Shown here: positions 43,034-51,538 of the stretch, piece by piece
Layout of the letters: each line of letters opens with the position of its first letter
Numbering within the stretch: position 1 is the stretch's first letter
Assembly (NCBI RefSeq): GCF_042654245.1
Contig: NZ_JBHSGI010000024.1
Span: forward strand, 310,001-374,000
Length of the DNA: 64,000 nucleotides
Source of the DNA: Seohaeicola_A nanhaiensis
Lineage (GTDB): Bacteria > Pseudomonadota > Alphaproteobacteria > Rhodobacterales > Rhodobacteraceae
Direction: 5' to 3'
Position numbers and translations under genes: made by a program
Notes under the pieces: model-generated
Told to the model about the DNA's origin: nothing
Database searches by the model: none
The model's input: the letters and a program-made list of their open reading frames with translations, nothing else

Positions 43034-43399
43034 TTATCCGTCCTCCGAAAGGGCGAGGGCAAGGTCGCTGCCCTGTAACAGGTCATATGTGGTCTGGCTC
43101 TGCTCCCACAGGCCAACCGGATCGGGCAGCCCGTCCGGAGGGGCAAGGCCGATCCAGAGCCCGGCCGCGCAGGCCGCGGCCAGACCGCCGACCCCGAACC
43201 AGCCGCCGATGGCCTCGGCCAGCTGCGCCCGCCAGCCCGGTGCCGCAACGGGCGCGCGCCGCGCCTGCCGGAAGGCGCTTTCGCGCGCGGCATCAGCCAG
43301 CATCCGCGCCGCGAGCCCCGCCGGCATTTCCGGCGGTGCCGCCCGCGCGGCGGCGAACATGCTGTCGAGCGTGGTCATGTCGAAATCGCGCTCAGTCAT
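43034..43399 (-). CDS. Small membrane protein, probable anti-sigma partner
   Basis: 121 residues from ATG 43399, overlapping the sigma factor stop; an ATG at 43405 would add two residues. A soluble N-terminal part of about 65 residues is followed by one TM (GVGGLAAACAAGLWIGLAP) and a short periplasmic tail. The position directly after an ECF sigma gene, with translational overlap, is the usual place for a membrane anti-sigma factor. I see no zinc HxxxCxxC motif, so the assignment rests on context. Confidence 0.65.
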   Translation of the reverse strand: MTERDFDMTTLDSMFAAARAAPPEMPAGLAARMLADAARESAFRQARRAPVAAPGWRAQLAEAIGGWFGVGGLAAACAAGLWIGLAPPDGLPDPVGLWEQSQTTYDLLQGSDLALALSEDG

Positions 43400-44006
43400 C
43401 GTCATACCCCAGGTCTGCACGCTGCCCGGCAAGGATCGCCGCCAGCGCCCGTTTGCCCCGGGCGGTCAGGCTCTCGACCGCCTCGGTGCTGATGTCCATG
43501 ATCCCGGCAATCTCCGGATTGCCCAGTTCCTCGATGTGGCGCAGAACCACCGCCTCGCGTTGCCGTTCGGGCAGCTGCATCAACGCTGCCTGCAAGGCAT
43601 CGTGGCGCTGCGCGTCCAGCATCTGCCGGGCCACGCCCGGTGAGGGATCGGCGGGTTCGTCCACTTGATCCAGCGGTGACATCCGGTCGCGCCCGCGACG
43701 TCGCCGGTCGGTCACCAGATTCACCGTGACACGATACAGCCAGGTGGTGACCCGAGCCTCGCCATGCCGCCAGTCCGGTGCAATCCGCCAGAGCCGCAGC
43801 ATCGCCTCCTGCGCCACGTCCTCCGCCTCGGCCCGGTCGCCCAGAAGCCGCAGCGCCAGTCCGAAAACCCGCGGCCCCAGCCGCGTGGTGAGTTGGCCGG
43901 CGGCCATGCGGTCGCCGGCCGCGAAGGCGGCCAGCAGGGCCGCGTCCGTGTCGGCCCCGGCGGAGGGATCCGCCGGAGCATTGCCTATGTCGGCCAGGGC
44001 CGCCAC
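43392..44006 (-). CDS. ECF-type RNA polymerase sigma factor
   Basis: 204 residues with region 2 (GLALRLLGDRAEAEDVAQEAMLRLWRIAPDW) and region 4 (LPERQREAVVLRHIEELGNPEIAGIMDISTEAVESLTARGKRAL). A basic stretch RRRRGRDR follows region 2. Its operon carries a membrane protein and a metal-sensor-like protein, which suggests an envelope or metal stress signal. The EF-hand gene lies immediately upstream on the same strand. Confidence 0.9.
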   Translation of the reverse strand: MAALADIGNAPADPSAGADTDAALLAAFAAGDRMAAGQLTTRLGPRVFGLALRLLGDRAEAEDVAQEAMLRLWRIAPDWRHGEARVTTWLYRVTVNLVTDRRRRGRDRMSPLDQVDEPADPSPGVARQMLDAQRHDALQAALMQLPERQREAVVLRHIEELGNPEIAGIMDISTEAVESLTARGKRALAAILAGQRADLGYDDD

Positions 44007-44011
44007 GGCGC

Positions 44012-44479
44012 TCAGTTCTTGGACTTGCGCTTCTCGCCGTGATGCTCGCGCATCCGGTCCCGCATCTCGGCGAATTCCTCCTTCGAGACGGTGCCGCTGT
44101 CATCGGCGTCCAGTACGTCGAACATCTTCATCCCGCGATCGGCATGGGGCATTTCTTCCGTGCTCAGTACGCCGTCGCCGTCCTTGTCGAGGTTCTTGAT
44201 CATCGCGGCCACGCGCTCTTCGGTGCGCTTGTTCGCCTGAGCGACCATCTCCGCCGCGTCCAGCTTGCCGTCGGCATTGGTATCGGCCTCGTTGAAGCGC
44301 GTCTGTGCCATGGCCTGGACCTCGTCGCGGCTGATCTCGCCGTTGCCATCGGTGTCGAGCGACTCGAAACTGATCGTTCCCGGACCCATCGGAAACCCCG
44401 GTCCCTTGGCCAGCGCGACACCCGCGTTCAGAGCAAGCCCGCCCGCAACCAGCCCGGCGATCAGATACATATGTTTCAT
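44012..44479 (-). CDS. Secreted four-EF-hand protein
   Basis: 155 residues from ATG 44479, with AAGGAAGAG upstream. Signal peptide about 1-24 (ends VALAKG). Four canonical calcium loops are visible: DTDGNGEISRDE, DTNADGKLDAAE, DKDGDGVLSTEE and DADDSGTVSKEE, each with acidic positions 1, 3, 5 and 12. It should bind calcium in the periplasm. It sits 5 nt before the ECF sigma gene, so calcium or metal status may be linked to that regulon (inference). The C-terminus is very basic. Confidence 0.88.
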   Translation of the reverse strand: MKHMYLIAGLVAGGLALNAGVALAKGPGFPMGPGTISFESLDTDGNGEISRDEVQAMAQTRFNEADTNADGKLDAAEMVAQANKRTEERVAAMIKNLDKDGDGVLSTEEMPHADRGMKMFDVLDADDSGTVSKEEFAEMRDRMREHHGEKRKSKN

Positions 44480-44676
44480 CTCGGTCTCTTCCTTCTTGTT
44501 CTGCCGGCCTGTCTCGCGCCGACCATGTTCCTGATACGGGGCGCGGCGCAGTTTCCGTCGCGCCCAGGGCAAGAAATCTGCCGATGCCGTTTTGCGACAT
44601 CCCGACGCACGGACATTCTGACCACTTTGCCCCGGGACCGATACGCCTATGTTACGCCGCAGGAGACCTGACACAA

Positions 44677-45108
44677 ATGACAGAACAAATGACTGCGGAA
44701 GCCTTGGACATGCATGACGGACCGGCCCCCCGGGATGACTCGCAGGAGCGGCCCATGGGCCAGGCCCTGCTGCGCGGCTGGCGGTGCAAATGCCCCAATT
44801 GCGGCAGCGGCCCGTTGCTGAAAAGCTATCTCAAGGTGAACGACACCTGCAGCGTCTGCCGCGAGGAACTCTACCATCACCGCGCCGACGATGGCCCGGC
44901 CTATCTGACCATTCTCGTCGTCGGCCACTTGATGGCGCCGCTGCTTCTGCTGGTCTTCGAAACCTGGCGGCCCGAGCCGATGACTCTCTTCACCATTTTT
45001 GCGGTTGGCTGCGCCGCGCTCTCGCTCTACCTTCTGCCTCGATTCAAGGGGGCGATTGTCGCCTACCAGTGGGCCAAGCGACTGAACGGATTCGGTCACC
45101 CGGCCTGA
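44677..45108 (+). CDS. DUF983 family membrane protein
   Basis: 143 residues from ATG 44677, with CAGGAG upstream. A zinc-ribbon-like pair CPNCGSGPLL...CSVCREEL is followed by HHRADDGPAYLTILVVGHL and two TM helices, the DUF983 pattern. In some alphaproteobacteria DUF983 genes lie with cytochrome oxidase assembly genes, but no such genes are here. Function unknown. The NUDIX gene follows 20 bp later. Confidence 0.88.
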   Translation: MTEQMTAEALDMHDGPAPRDDSQERPMGQALLRGWRCKCPNCGSGPLLKSYLKVNDTCSVCREELYHHRADDGPAYLTILVVGHLMAPLLLLVFETWRPEPMTLFTIFAVGCAALSLYLLPRFKGAIVAYQWAKRLNGFGHPA

Positions 45109-45128
45109 CTGCCCGGCCTCGAGGGACC

Positions 45129-45827
45129 ATGACCGAAGACAAGACTGCCGTCCGCAATGCGGCCACCGTGATCGCCTTGCGTGACCGCCATTCCTCGTCT
45201 CCCTCGATCCTGATGGGTCAGCGCGGTGCCTCCGCCGCCTTCATGCCCAACAAGTTCGTCTTCCCTGGTGGCGCCGTCGACCCGACCGATGCCACCATTC
45301 CGCTCGCCACGCCGCTCCCCCCGGTCTGCCACAACCGTTTGGCCGAGGAATCACCGGCCGATTTCCAGAATGCCCTGGCCGTTGCCGCCATCCGCGAGCT
45401 GTGGGAGGAAACCGGCCTGATACTCGGCGAACCCGGCGCCTGGCAGGGTGAACCGCCCGAGGATTGGCGCACCTTCGCAGCTACCGGCCATCTGCCCTCG
45501 GCCGCCGGGCTGCAGTTCGTTTTCCGCGCGCTCACGCCGCCGGGCCGCCCACGGCGCTTCGATGCGCGCTTCTTTCTGGTCGATGCCGATCTGATCCAGG
45601 GCGATCTCGACGATTTCACCCACGCCACGGACGAGCTGTCGCATCTCCAGTGGATCCCGCTGACCGAGGCCCGCCGCTTCGATCTGCCCTTCGTGACAGA
45701 GGTTGCGCTGGGCGAGGTGGCGGCGCGCGTCCGCGACCCGAATCCGCCGGCCAGCGTGCCCTATTTGCGCAATGGCGCGGAAGAAAGCCTGTTTCTCCGC
45801 CTGCGCGGCTATCCCCAGCCCGATTGA
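45129..45827 (+). CDS. NUDIX hydrolase
   Basis: 232 residues from ATG 45129 with GAGGGACC upstream. The NUDIX box is split by an insertion as in CoA-type and mammalian NUDT7/19-like members: FPGGAVDPTDA, then about 35 residues, then AVAAIRELWEETGLI with the REx2EExG core. The substrate may be a CoA derivative or nucleotide. Probably co-transcribed with the DUF983 gene. Confidence 0.88.
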   Translation: MTEDKTAVRNAATVIALRDRHSSSPSILMGQRGASAAFMPNKFVFPGGAVDPTDATIPLATPLPPVCHNRLAEESPADFQNALAVAAIRELWEETGLILGEPGAWQGEPPEDWRTFAATGHLPSAAGLQFVFRALTPPGRPRRFDARFFLVDADLIQGDLDDFTHATDELSHLQWIPLTEARRFDLPFVTEVALGEVAARVRDPNPPASVPYLRNGAEESLFLRLRGYPQPD

Positions 45828-45835
45828 TCGGGGGG

Positions 45836-46735
45836 TCAGATCACGATCACCAGTGTCAGGATCGACAGTCCCAGAAGGCTCATGCCCGCCACTTCCCTGC
45901 GCGTGATCTTTTCCCGGAAGAACAGCACCGAGGCCAGCAGGCTCAGCACCATCTCGAACTGGCCCAGTGCATTCACATAGGCCGCGTTCTGCAAGGTGAA
46001 GGCCAGGAACCAGCAGAACGACCCGCCAAGGCTGGTCAATCCGACCCAGACGGCGGTCCTGCGCGCACCCCAGACCGCCGCAAGCTGGCCCTTCTCGCGC
46101 CAGGCCAGCCAGATCGCCATGGCCACCATCTGCATCGTCGCCACCGCTGCCAGCGTCACCACTGCGCGCAGGACCGGCTCGGCTTGCACCTCCAATGACG
46201 CGCCGCGATAGGTGACCGCCGAGATCGCGAACAACACGCCCGAGGCCAGCCCGATCAACGGCGCGCGCCCGGTCATCTGGCGCCACCAGGGCCCCTGAGT
46301 TTCCGGCGTGCGCGACAGAAGGATCACCCCGACCAGTCCGATGACGATTGCGCCAAGGGCTGCGGGGCTGATGCCTTCGCCCAGGATCAGAAACCCAACC
46401 AGCGCGGTCTGGATCACTTCGGTTTTCTTGAAGGTGATGCCAACCGCGAAATTGCGCTGCTTGAACAGCATGACCACGCAGACCGTCGCCAGAATCTGCG
46501 TCAGCCCGCCCACGGCGGCAAAACTCCAGAACCGCGCGTCCAGTGACGGCAGCTCTCGCCCGGTGACAAGCAACCAGATCAGAAGACCGCTCAGGATCAG
46601 AGGCGCCGAATAGGCAAACCGCGCAAAAGTCGCGCCACCGACGCTCAGCCGGCTGGCGCTCAGCAGTTTCTGCAGCATGAACCGCAGGGTCTGAAAGACG
46701 GCAGCGGCAAGGGTTACGGGAATCCAGAGGCTCAT
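45836..46735 (-). CDS. EamA/DMT family transporter
   Basis: 299 residues, about ten TM helices in two EamA repeats (first repeat near 5-140, second near 150-295). Typical strings are FAVGITFKKTEVIQTALVGFLILGEGISP and LGQFEMVLSLLASVLFFREKITRREVAG, where the glutamate-rich end of each repeat fits DMT exporters. Substrate unknown. It lies 21 bp after the desaturase gene on the same strand. Confidence 0.88.
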   Translation of the reverse strand: MSLWIPVTLAAAVFQTLRFMLQKLLSASRLSVGGATFARFAYSAPLILSGLLIWLLVTGRELPSLDARFWSFAAVGGLTQILATVCVVMLFKQRNFAVGITFKKTEVIQTALVGFLILGEGISPAALGAIVIGLVGVILLSRTPETQGPWWRQMTGRAPLIGLASGVLFAISAVTYRGASLEVQAEPVLRAVVTLAAVATMQMVAMAIWLAWREKGQLAAVWGARRTAVWVGLTSLGGSFCWFLAFTLQNAAYVNALGQFEMVLSLLASVLFFREKITRREVAGMSLLGLSILTLVIVI

Positions 46736-46756
46736 GCGCCTCTCATTGCACCCGTT

Positions 46757-47677
46757 TCATTCCCTCCGCCAGAGCGGATGTGCCACCGGATCCTTGGTGC
46801 GCAGCAGGTAGCGCCGGAACACCTCGCCATAGCTGCGATAGACATAGCCATCGTTATAGGCCAGGAACCGGTCGCGTCCGGCCCGATAGAGCGCCGGCAA
46901 CTGATACCAGGCGACATTCGGGTGCATGTGATGCACCACATGCAGATTGTTGTTCAGAAACAGAAAGGCCAGCGGCCCCCGATCCTCCACGATCACCGTG
47001 CGCCCGCGCGCCTTCTCATGCGCCTGATGCTCCAGGAACGTGCGCACCTTCAGAACCGCGATGCCCAGATAAACCGCGCCGAAATAGCCCCAGATCGACA
47101 TCGGCGAGCGCGCGACGATCCACATCACCAGCGCGACACCAATCAGATGCAGCCCCCAGGCCGCGACCACACGGAGATCGCCTTTCCGGACCAGCTTCAT
47201 CTCGCTGCGCAGAAAGGCCCAGGTGCCGACCAGGGGCCCGACAATCATCCGCCCGGCCAGAGTGTTGTTGACCCGCAACAGCAGCCGCTGCCCGCCCGCC
47301 AGCCGGTTCCAGACCTCCGGATCAAGGTAATTGCTCTCGGGGTCGTCGTAAGGATCGGTCAGGCGCGAGTCACGGTGATGCGCCAGATGCAGGTCGCGGA
47401 AGCGGCAGTAGGGATAAAGCAGGTTCAGCGGCAGCCGCATGATCAGTTCGTTCAGCCAGATCAGCGGGGTAGGGTGACCATGCAGCACCTCGTGGATCAG
47501 CGAGGCATGCAGCGCGATGGCAAATCCCGCGATGATCACCGCCATCCCCGGCAGCCTTGGCGCGACCCAGAACAGCGCCAGCGCCCAACCCGCATAGCAG
47601 ACGACGATCAGCGCGACCGTCGGCCATTCGATACTCTGCACGCGCCGCACGGCACGCGCTCCCGTTCTCTTTTTCAT
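46757..47677 (-). CDS. Membrane fatty acid desaturase family protein
   Basis: 306 residues from ATG 47677. The three histidine boxes of membrane di-iron desaturases are present: HEVLHGH, HLAHH and HVVHHMHP, between four TM segments. The compact length and NNNLHVVHHMHPNVAWYQLP resemble the CrtR/desaturase group common in roseobacters. It introduces a double bond or hydroxyl into a lipid; which lipid is not evident. Divergent from the XRE regulator gene. Confidence 0.9.
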   Translation of the reverse strand: MKKRTGARAVRRVQSIEWPTVALIVVCYAGWALALFWVAPRLPGMAVIIAGFAIALHASLIHEVLHGHPTPLIWLNELIMRLPLNLLYPYCRFRDLHLAHHRDSRLTDPYDDPESNYLDPEVWNRLAGGQRLLLRVNNTLAGRMIVGPLVGTWAFLRSEMKLVRKGDLRVVAAWGLHLIGVALVMWIVARSPMSIWGYFGAVYLGIAVLKVRTFLEHQAHEKARGRTVIVEDRGPLAFLFLNNNLHVVHHMHPNVAWYQLPALYRAGRDRFLAYNDGYVYRSYGEVFRRYLLRTKDPVAHPLWRRE

Positions 47678-47690
47678 CCGGTTCTCAAAG

Positions 47691-47773
47691 GTTTGTCCCA
47701 CATGAACATAAGCACATTCACAAAGCCTTGAGGATTCGGTAAATGGTGAACAAATCGCAACGCATGTGACAAA
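47691..47773. promoter_or_regulatory. Inverted-repeat arms in the desaturase/XRE divergent spacer
   Basis: TTTGTCCCACATG near the desaturase start and CATGTGACAAA at about 47763-47773, just before the XRE start, form imperfect inverted arms differing by a two-base insertion. They could be paired operators for autoregulation by the XRE protein. Evidence is only the repeat and its position. Confidence 0.25.
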
Positions 47774-47782
47774 AATCAACAG

Positions 47783-48643
47783 ATGCCGCTAAGAGTCGAC
47801 AAGCGCGAGCGCGCCACCAACTTTCGCACCCGTCTCCAGCAGGCGCTGCAGCAGTCCGGCACAACGCAAAGCGGTCTGGCCCGGGCGGTCGGCGTCGACC
47901 GGTCAACGATCTCGCAGTTGCTCACCGACGACGGCGCGCGCCTGCCGAACGGCCACCTCGTGGGCGCCTGCGCCAGCGCGCTCGGCGTCTCCTCGGATTG
48001 GCTCCTGTCGCTCTCCGATCGCCGCGAGAGCGCCGCGGAACTGCTTGCCGGCAGCCTCTCCCTCACCGAAGCCCCCCGCGCATTGATCGACGAACGCATC
48101 TTCGCCTGGCACAAGGAAGCCGCAGGCTACAAAATCCGCCATGTCCCGGCCGCGCTGCCCGACATGCTCAAGACCCACGCGATCCTCGAATGGGAATACC
48201 GCCCGCATCTCGGCCGCACCACCGACCAGGCCATCGGCGCCTCCGAGGACCGGCTCCAATGGATGCGCAGCGCCGGCTCGGATTACGAGATCGCCATGCC
48301 GATCACCGAAATGGCCAGCTTCGCCGAGGCCAGCGGCTATTACGAGGGCCTGCCCGCCGACCTGCGCCGCGCCCAGCTCCAGCACCTGCTCGACCTCTGC
48401 GACCAGCTTTACCCGCGCCTGCGGCTCTACCTCTTCGACTCGCGCCGCATCTATTCCGCGCCGATCACCATCTTCGGGCCGCTGCTCTGCGTCTTCTACG
48501 CCGGCGGCCACTACCTCGCTTTCCGGGACCGCAACCGCATCGCCTCCTTCACCGGACATTTCGACCGCCTCGTGCGCGAGACCGAGATGGCGGCCCGCGA
48601 TATCCCCGCCTACCTCCGCCGCCTGCTGGCCGCCATCGGCTGA
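47783..48643 (+). CDS. XRE-family transcriptional regulator
   Basis: 286 residues. N-terminal helix-turn-helix: RTRLQQALQQSGTTQSGLARAVGVDRSTISQLL (about 15-47). The rest is an unassigned C-terminal domain (about 100-280) that may sense a ligand. No clear Shine-Dalgarno precedes the ATG, so translation may be leaderless or weak. It lies upstream of preT on the same strand, 133 bp away, and divergent from the desaturase, so it could control either. Confidence 0.85.
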   Translation: MPLRVDKRERATNFRTRLQQALQQSGTTQSGLARAVGVDRSTISQLLTDDGARLPNGHLVGACASALGVSSDWLLSLSDRRESAAELLAGSLSLTEAPRALIDERIFAWHKEAAGYKIRHVPAALPDMLKTHAILEWEYRPHLGRTTDQAIGASEDRLQWMRSAGSDYEIAMPITEMASFAEASGYYEGLPADLRRAQLQHLLDLCDQLYPRLRLYLFDSRRIYSAPITIFGPLLCVFYAGGHYLAFRDRNRIASFTGHFDRLVRETEMAARDIPAYLRRLLAAIG

Positions 48644-48707
48644 CCGCCGATGCCGTCTTTTTCCGCACCGCTCGAGGAAAACGCTGACGCAGCGCAGACT
48701 CCAAAAA

Positions 48708-48723
48708 TTTACCAATTGATAAA
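48708..48723. promoter_or_regulatory. RutR-like palindrome upstream of preT
   Basis: TTTACCAATTGATAAA is palindromic at 14 of 16 positions and sits 54 bp before the preT ATG. The RutR site as I recall it is TTGACCANNTGGTCAA; 11 of its 14 fixed positions match. RutR-type TetR regulators respond to pyrimidines and control pyrimidine degradation, which fits preT/preA. No TetR gene is in this window. Confidence 0.45.
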
Positions 48724-48776
48724 AAAATTTTCTGTGGCAGTCTGAAGGCAACAAAAGACCCTCCAGGGAGACCCAG

Positions 48777-50099
48777 ATGGGCAACAGCCAGATGACCCCG
48801 GGCATCGCTGCCGGGCGACTGCCAGCCGACCGGATCGCCGAAAACTTCGCGGACCTGCACCCGCCCTACGCCCCGCACGAGGCGGCCGTGGCGGCGGATC
48901 GGTGCTACTTCTGCCATGATGCCCCCTGCGTCACCGCCTGTCCCACCTCGATCGACATTCCCATGTTCATCCGGCAAATCCAGACCGGACACCCCGCCGC
49001 CGCCGCGCGCACGATCTTCGAGCAGAACATCCTCGGGGGCATGTGCGCCCGCGTGTGCCCCACCGAAACGCTCTGCGAAGAGGCCTGCGTGCGCGAAGCC
49101 GCCGAGGGCAAGCCGGTCGAGATCGGCCGCCTCCAGCGCTATGCGACCGACACGCTCATGGCGCAGGGCACGCACCCCTTCACCCGCGCCGCACCGACCG
49201 GCAGGCACATCGCCGTGGTCGGGGCAGGGCCGGCAGGCCTGTCCTGCGCGCACCGGCTGGCCATGTTGGGACATGACGTCACCATCTACGAGGCCCTGCC
49301 GCGCCCCGGCGGTCTCAACGAATACGGCATTGCCGCCTACAAGGCGACTGGCGGCTTTGCCGGGGCCGAGGTCGACTGGCTGATGCAGATCGGCGGCATC
49401 ACCATCGACTATGGCAAGGCGCTCGGCCACGACATCACCCTTGACGGCCTCGTATCCTCCCACGATGCCGTCTTTCTCTCCATCGGTCTTGCCGGCGTCA
49501 ACGCGCTGGGGACCGATGGAGAGGACAGGCCCGAAGTGCGCGACGCCGTCGATTTCATCGCCGAACTGCGCCAGGCCTCCGATCTCGACGCGCTTCCCGT
49601 TGGCCGCAATGTTGTGGTGATCGGCGGGGGCATGACCGCGATCGACGCCGCCGTGCAATCGCGCCTGCTGGGTGCGCAATCCGTCACCGTCGCCTACCGC
49701 CGCGGTCAGGAGGCGATGGGGGCCAGCACCTTCGAACAGGATCTGGCCGCGCAAAAGGGCGTCCGGCTCATGTTCAACCTGCGCCCTGTCGCCGTGCACC
49801 CGGGCGAAATCGAACTGGAATATACCACGACCCAGGATGGTAAGCTCGCCGGAACGGGCGAAACCATCCGTCTGCCCGCCGATCAGGTCTTCAAAGCCAT
49901 CGGCCAGAAACTCGACGGCGCGCCTGCGTCCCTTTCTCTCGACGGCGGCAAGATCGCCGTCACCGGGGCAGGGCGCACCTCGCTCAAAGGCGTCTGGGCC
50001 GGGGGCGACTGTGCCTCGGGTGGCGAAGACCTGACCGTGACGGCGGTGGCCGAAGGGCGCGATGCCGCGATGGATATCCACGCGACACTCGGGGGCTGA
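48777..50099 (+). CDS. preT: Dihydropyrimidine dehydrogenase subunit PreT
   Basis: 440 residues with AGGGAG before the ATG. N-terminal Fe-S cysteines (CYFCHDAPCVTACP, then CARVCPTETLCEEAC), the FAD motif VVGAGPAGLSCAHRL and the NAD(P)H motif VIGGGMTAIDAAVQ match the N-terminal half of eukaryotic DPD and E. coli PreT. With PreA it reduces uracil and thymine in the first step of the reductive pathway. In this genome preA is not adjacent but two genes away. Confidence 0.93.
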   Translation: MGNSQMTPGIAAGRLPADRIAENFADLHPPYAPHEAAVAADRCYFCHDAPCVTACPTSIDIPMFIRQIQTGHPAAAARTIFEQNILGGMCARVCPTETLCEEACVREAAEGKPVEIGRLQRYATDTLMAQGTHPFTRAAPTGRHIAVVGAGPAGLSCAHRLAMLGHDVTIYEALPRPGGLNEYGIAAYKATGGFAGAEVDWLMQIGGITIDYGKALGHDITLDGLVSSHDAVFLSIGLAGVNALGTDGEDRPEVRDAVDFIAELRQASDLDALPVGRNVVVIGGGMTAIDAAVQSRLLGAQSVTVAYRRGQEAMGASTFEQDLAAQKGVRLMFNLRPVAVHPGEIELEYTTTQDGKLAGTGETIRLPADQVFKAIGQKLDGAPASLSLDGGKIAVTGAGRTSLKGVWAGGDCASGGEDLTVTAVAEGRDAAMDIHATLGG

Positions 50100-50141
50100 T
50101 CCATGCTAGACTGGGCGCGATCCCCTTGCGGCGAGGACTTC

Positions 50142-50972
50142 ATGGACCATCTGGCCAAGCGTGTCGAAGACCACTACGCCTCGGAAAATCTGCTGGCCCG
50201 CATCGACGCGGCGCTCGCATCGCTGGGCGCGGCGTCCAGCGACCCCGACGCGCTGAAACCGGTCGACGAATTCCACACCGGCGGCCGCGCCGCCACCGAG
50301 GCGTTGCTCTCCCATGTCGATATACACCCCGGTATGCGCGTGCTCGACATCGGCGCCGGGATCGGCGGCGCCGCGCGTCACATCGCGCGCGCCTACAAGG
50401 TCCATGTCACCGGCGTCGACCTGACACACAGCTATGTCGAGGTCGCCAGAACCCTGAACGACCGCACCGGCATGGCCGACGACGTCACCATGATTGTCGG
50501 CAGCGCGCTGGACCTGCCGGTTGCCGCCGGCAGCTTCGATCTGGCCGTCATGCTGCACGTCGGGATGAACATCGACGACAAGATGCACCTAATGCACGAG
50601 GTCGCCCGTATCCTGAAACCCGGCGGTCACTTCGCGCTCTTCGACGTGATGCGCGACACCGCTGACGAACCGCTCGTCTTCCCTCTGCCATGGTCGACAG
50701 TCGCCGAAACCTCCTTCGTCGACCATCCGCTCGCCTATATCACCGCCGCCGAAGGCGCCGGGCTGATCCTGGAAAAGCGCCGCGAACGCCGCGACTTCAC
50801 CCTCGCCTTCTTCGAAAGGACAATGGCCGCGGCTGCCGAAAACGGCCCTCCGCCGCTCGGCATCCACCTCCTGATGGGCCAGACGGCCGGTCAGAAGATC
50901 CGCAACTACGTCGAGAACGTGAAGGCCCACCGCATCGCGCCGGTCGAGATGGTCTTCCGCAAGCCCGGATGA
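50142..50972 (+). CDS. Class I SAM-dependent methyltransferase (UbiE-like)
   Basis: 276 residues from ATG 50142, chosen because GCGAGGAC precedes it; an ATG at 50103 would add 13 residues. SAM motif I is VLDIGAGIGGAARHIA, motif II region VTGVDLTHSYVEVARTL, and post-motif HEVARILKPGGHFALFDV, typical of UbiE/COQ5-like small-molecule methyltransferases. Placed between preT and the GFA gene. Its substrate is unknown and its link to pyrimidine metabolism is not obvious. Confidence 0.87.
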   Translation: MDHLAKRVEDHYASENLLARIDAALASLGAASSDPDALKPVDEFHTGGRAATEALLSHVDIHPGMRVLDIGAGIGGAARHIARAYKVHVTGVDLTHSYVEVARTLNDRTGMADDVTMIVGSALDLPVAAGSFDLAVMLHVGMNIDDKMHLMHEVARILKPGGHFALFDVMRDTADEPLVFPLPWSTVAETSFVDHPLAYITAAEGAGLILEKRRERRDFTLAFFERTMAAAAENGPPPLGIHLLMGQTAGQKIRNYVENVKAHRIAPVEMVFRKPG

Positions 50973-51063
50973 TGCGAGCCGCTGACATGCCCTTGCGCAC
51001 CATTGGAACAACCACAATGAACAGAGACCCGCAGACCATCGACACGCAGACCGGAGCCGGAAC

Positions 51064-51528
51064 ATGCCCGCGTTAAGCCTTCCCGCGACCGGCCACTGTC
51101 GCTGCGGCGCGCTGCGGGTCCAGGTGACAAAACCGCCGTTGATGACGGCCGTCTGCCACTGCACCGGCTGCCAGCGCATGTCCGGCAGTGCCTTCTCCAC
51201 CACCGCGATGATCCCCGTCGACGGCTTCGAGGTCATCGCCGGCAAACCTGTCGTCGGCGGGCTGAAGGGGCCGGATATCCATCACCAGCACTGTCCCGAA
51301 TGCCACTCCTGGGTCTTCACGACCTTCGGGCCGGAACGGCCCTTCGTGAACCTGCGGGCGGTGATGCTGGAGGATTCGTCCTGGTTCGCCCCCTTCATCG
51401 AGACCTGCACCGCCGAAAAACTGCCCTGGGCCGAAACCGGCGCGGTGCACAGCTACGAGGCATTTCCCCCGCCCGAAGCTCTCGCCCCGCTGCTGGCGGA
51501 ATTCGCCGCCCTTCACCCAACCCATTGA
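51064..51528 (+). CDS. GFA-family (CENP-V/GFA) zinc protein
   Basis: 154 residues with the GFA zinc pattern: CRCGALRVQ, CHCTGCQRMSGSAF and HCPECHSWVF, forming two zinc sites. Named for glutathione-dependent formaldehyde activation, though most members have no proven activity. It lies between the methyltransferase and preA; the preA ATG is 10 nt after its stop, so it is co-transcribed. Confidence 0.9.
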   Translation: MPALSLPATGHCRCGALRVQVTKPPLMTAVCHCTGCQRMSGSAFSTTAMIPVDGFEVIAGKPVVGGLKGPDIHHQHCPECHSWVFTTFGPERPFVNLRAVMLEDSSWFAPFIETCTAEKLPWAETGAVHSYEAFPPPEALAPLLAEFAALHPTH

Positions 51529-51538
51529 GGACCGAGCC

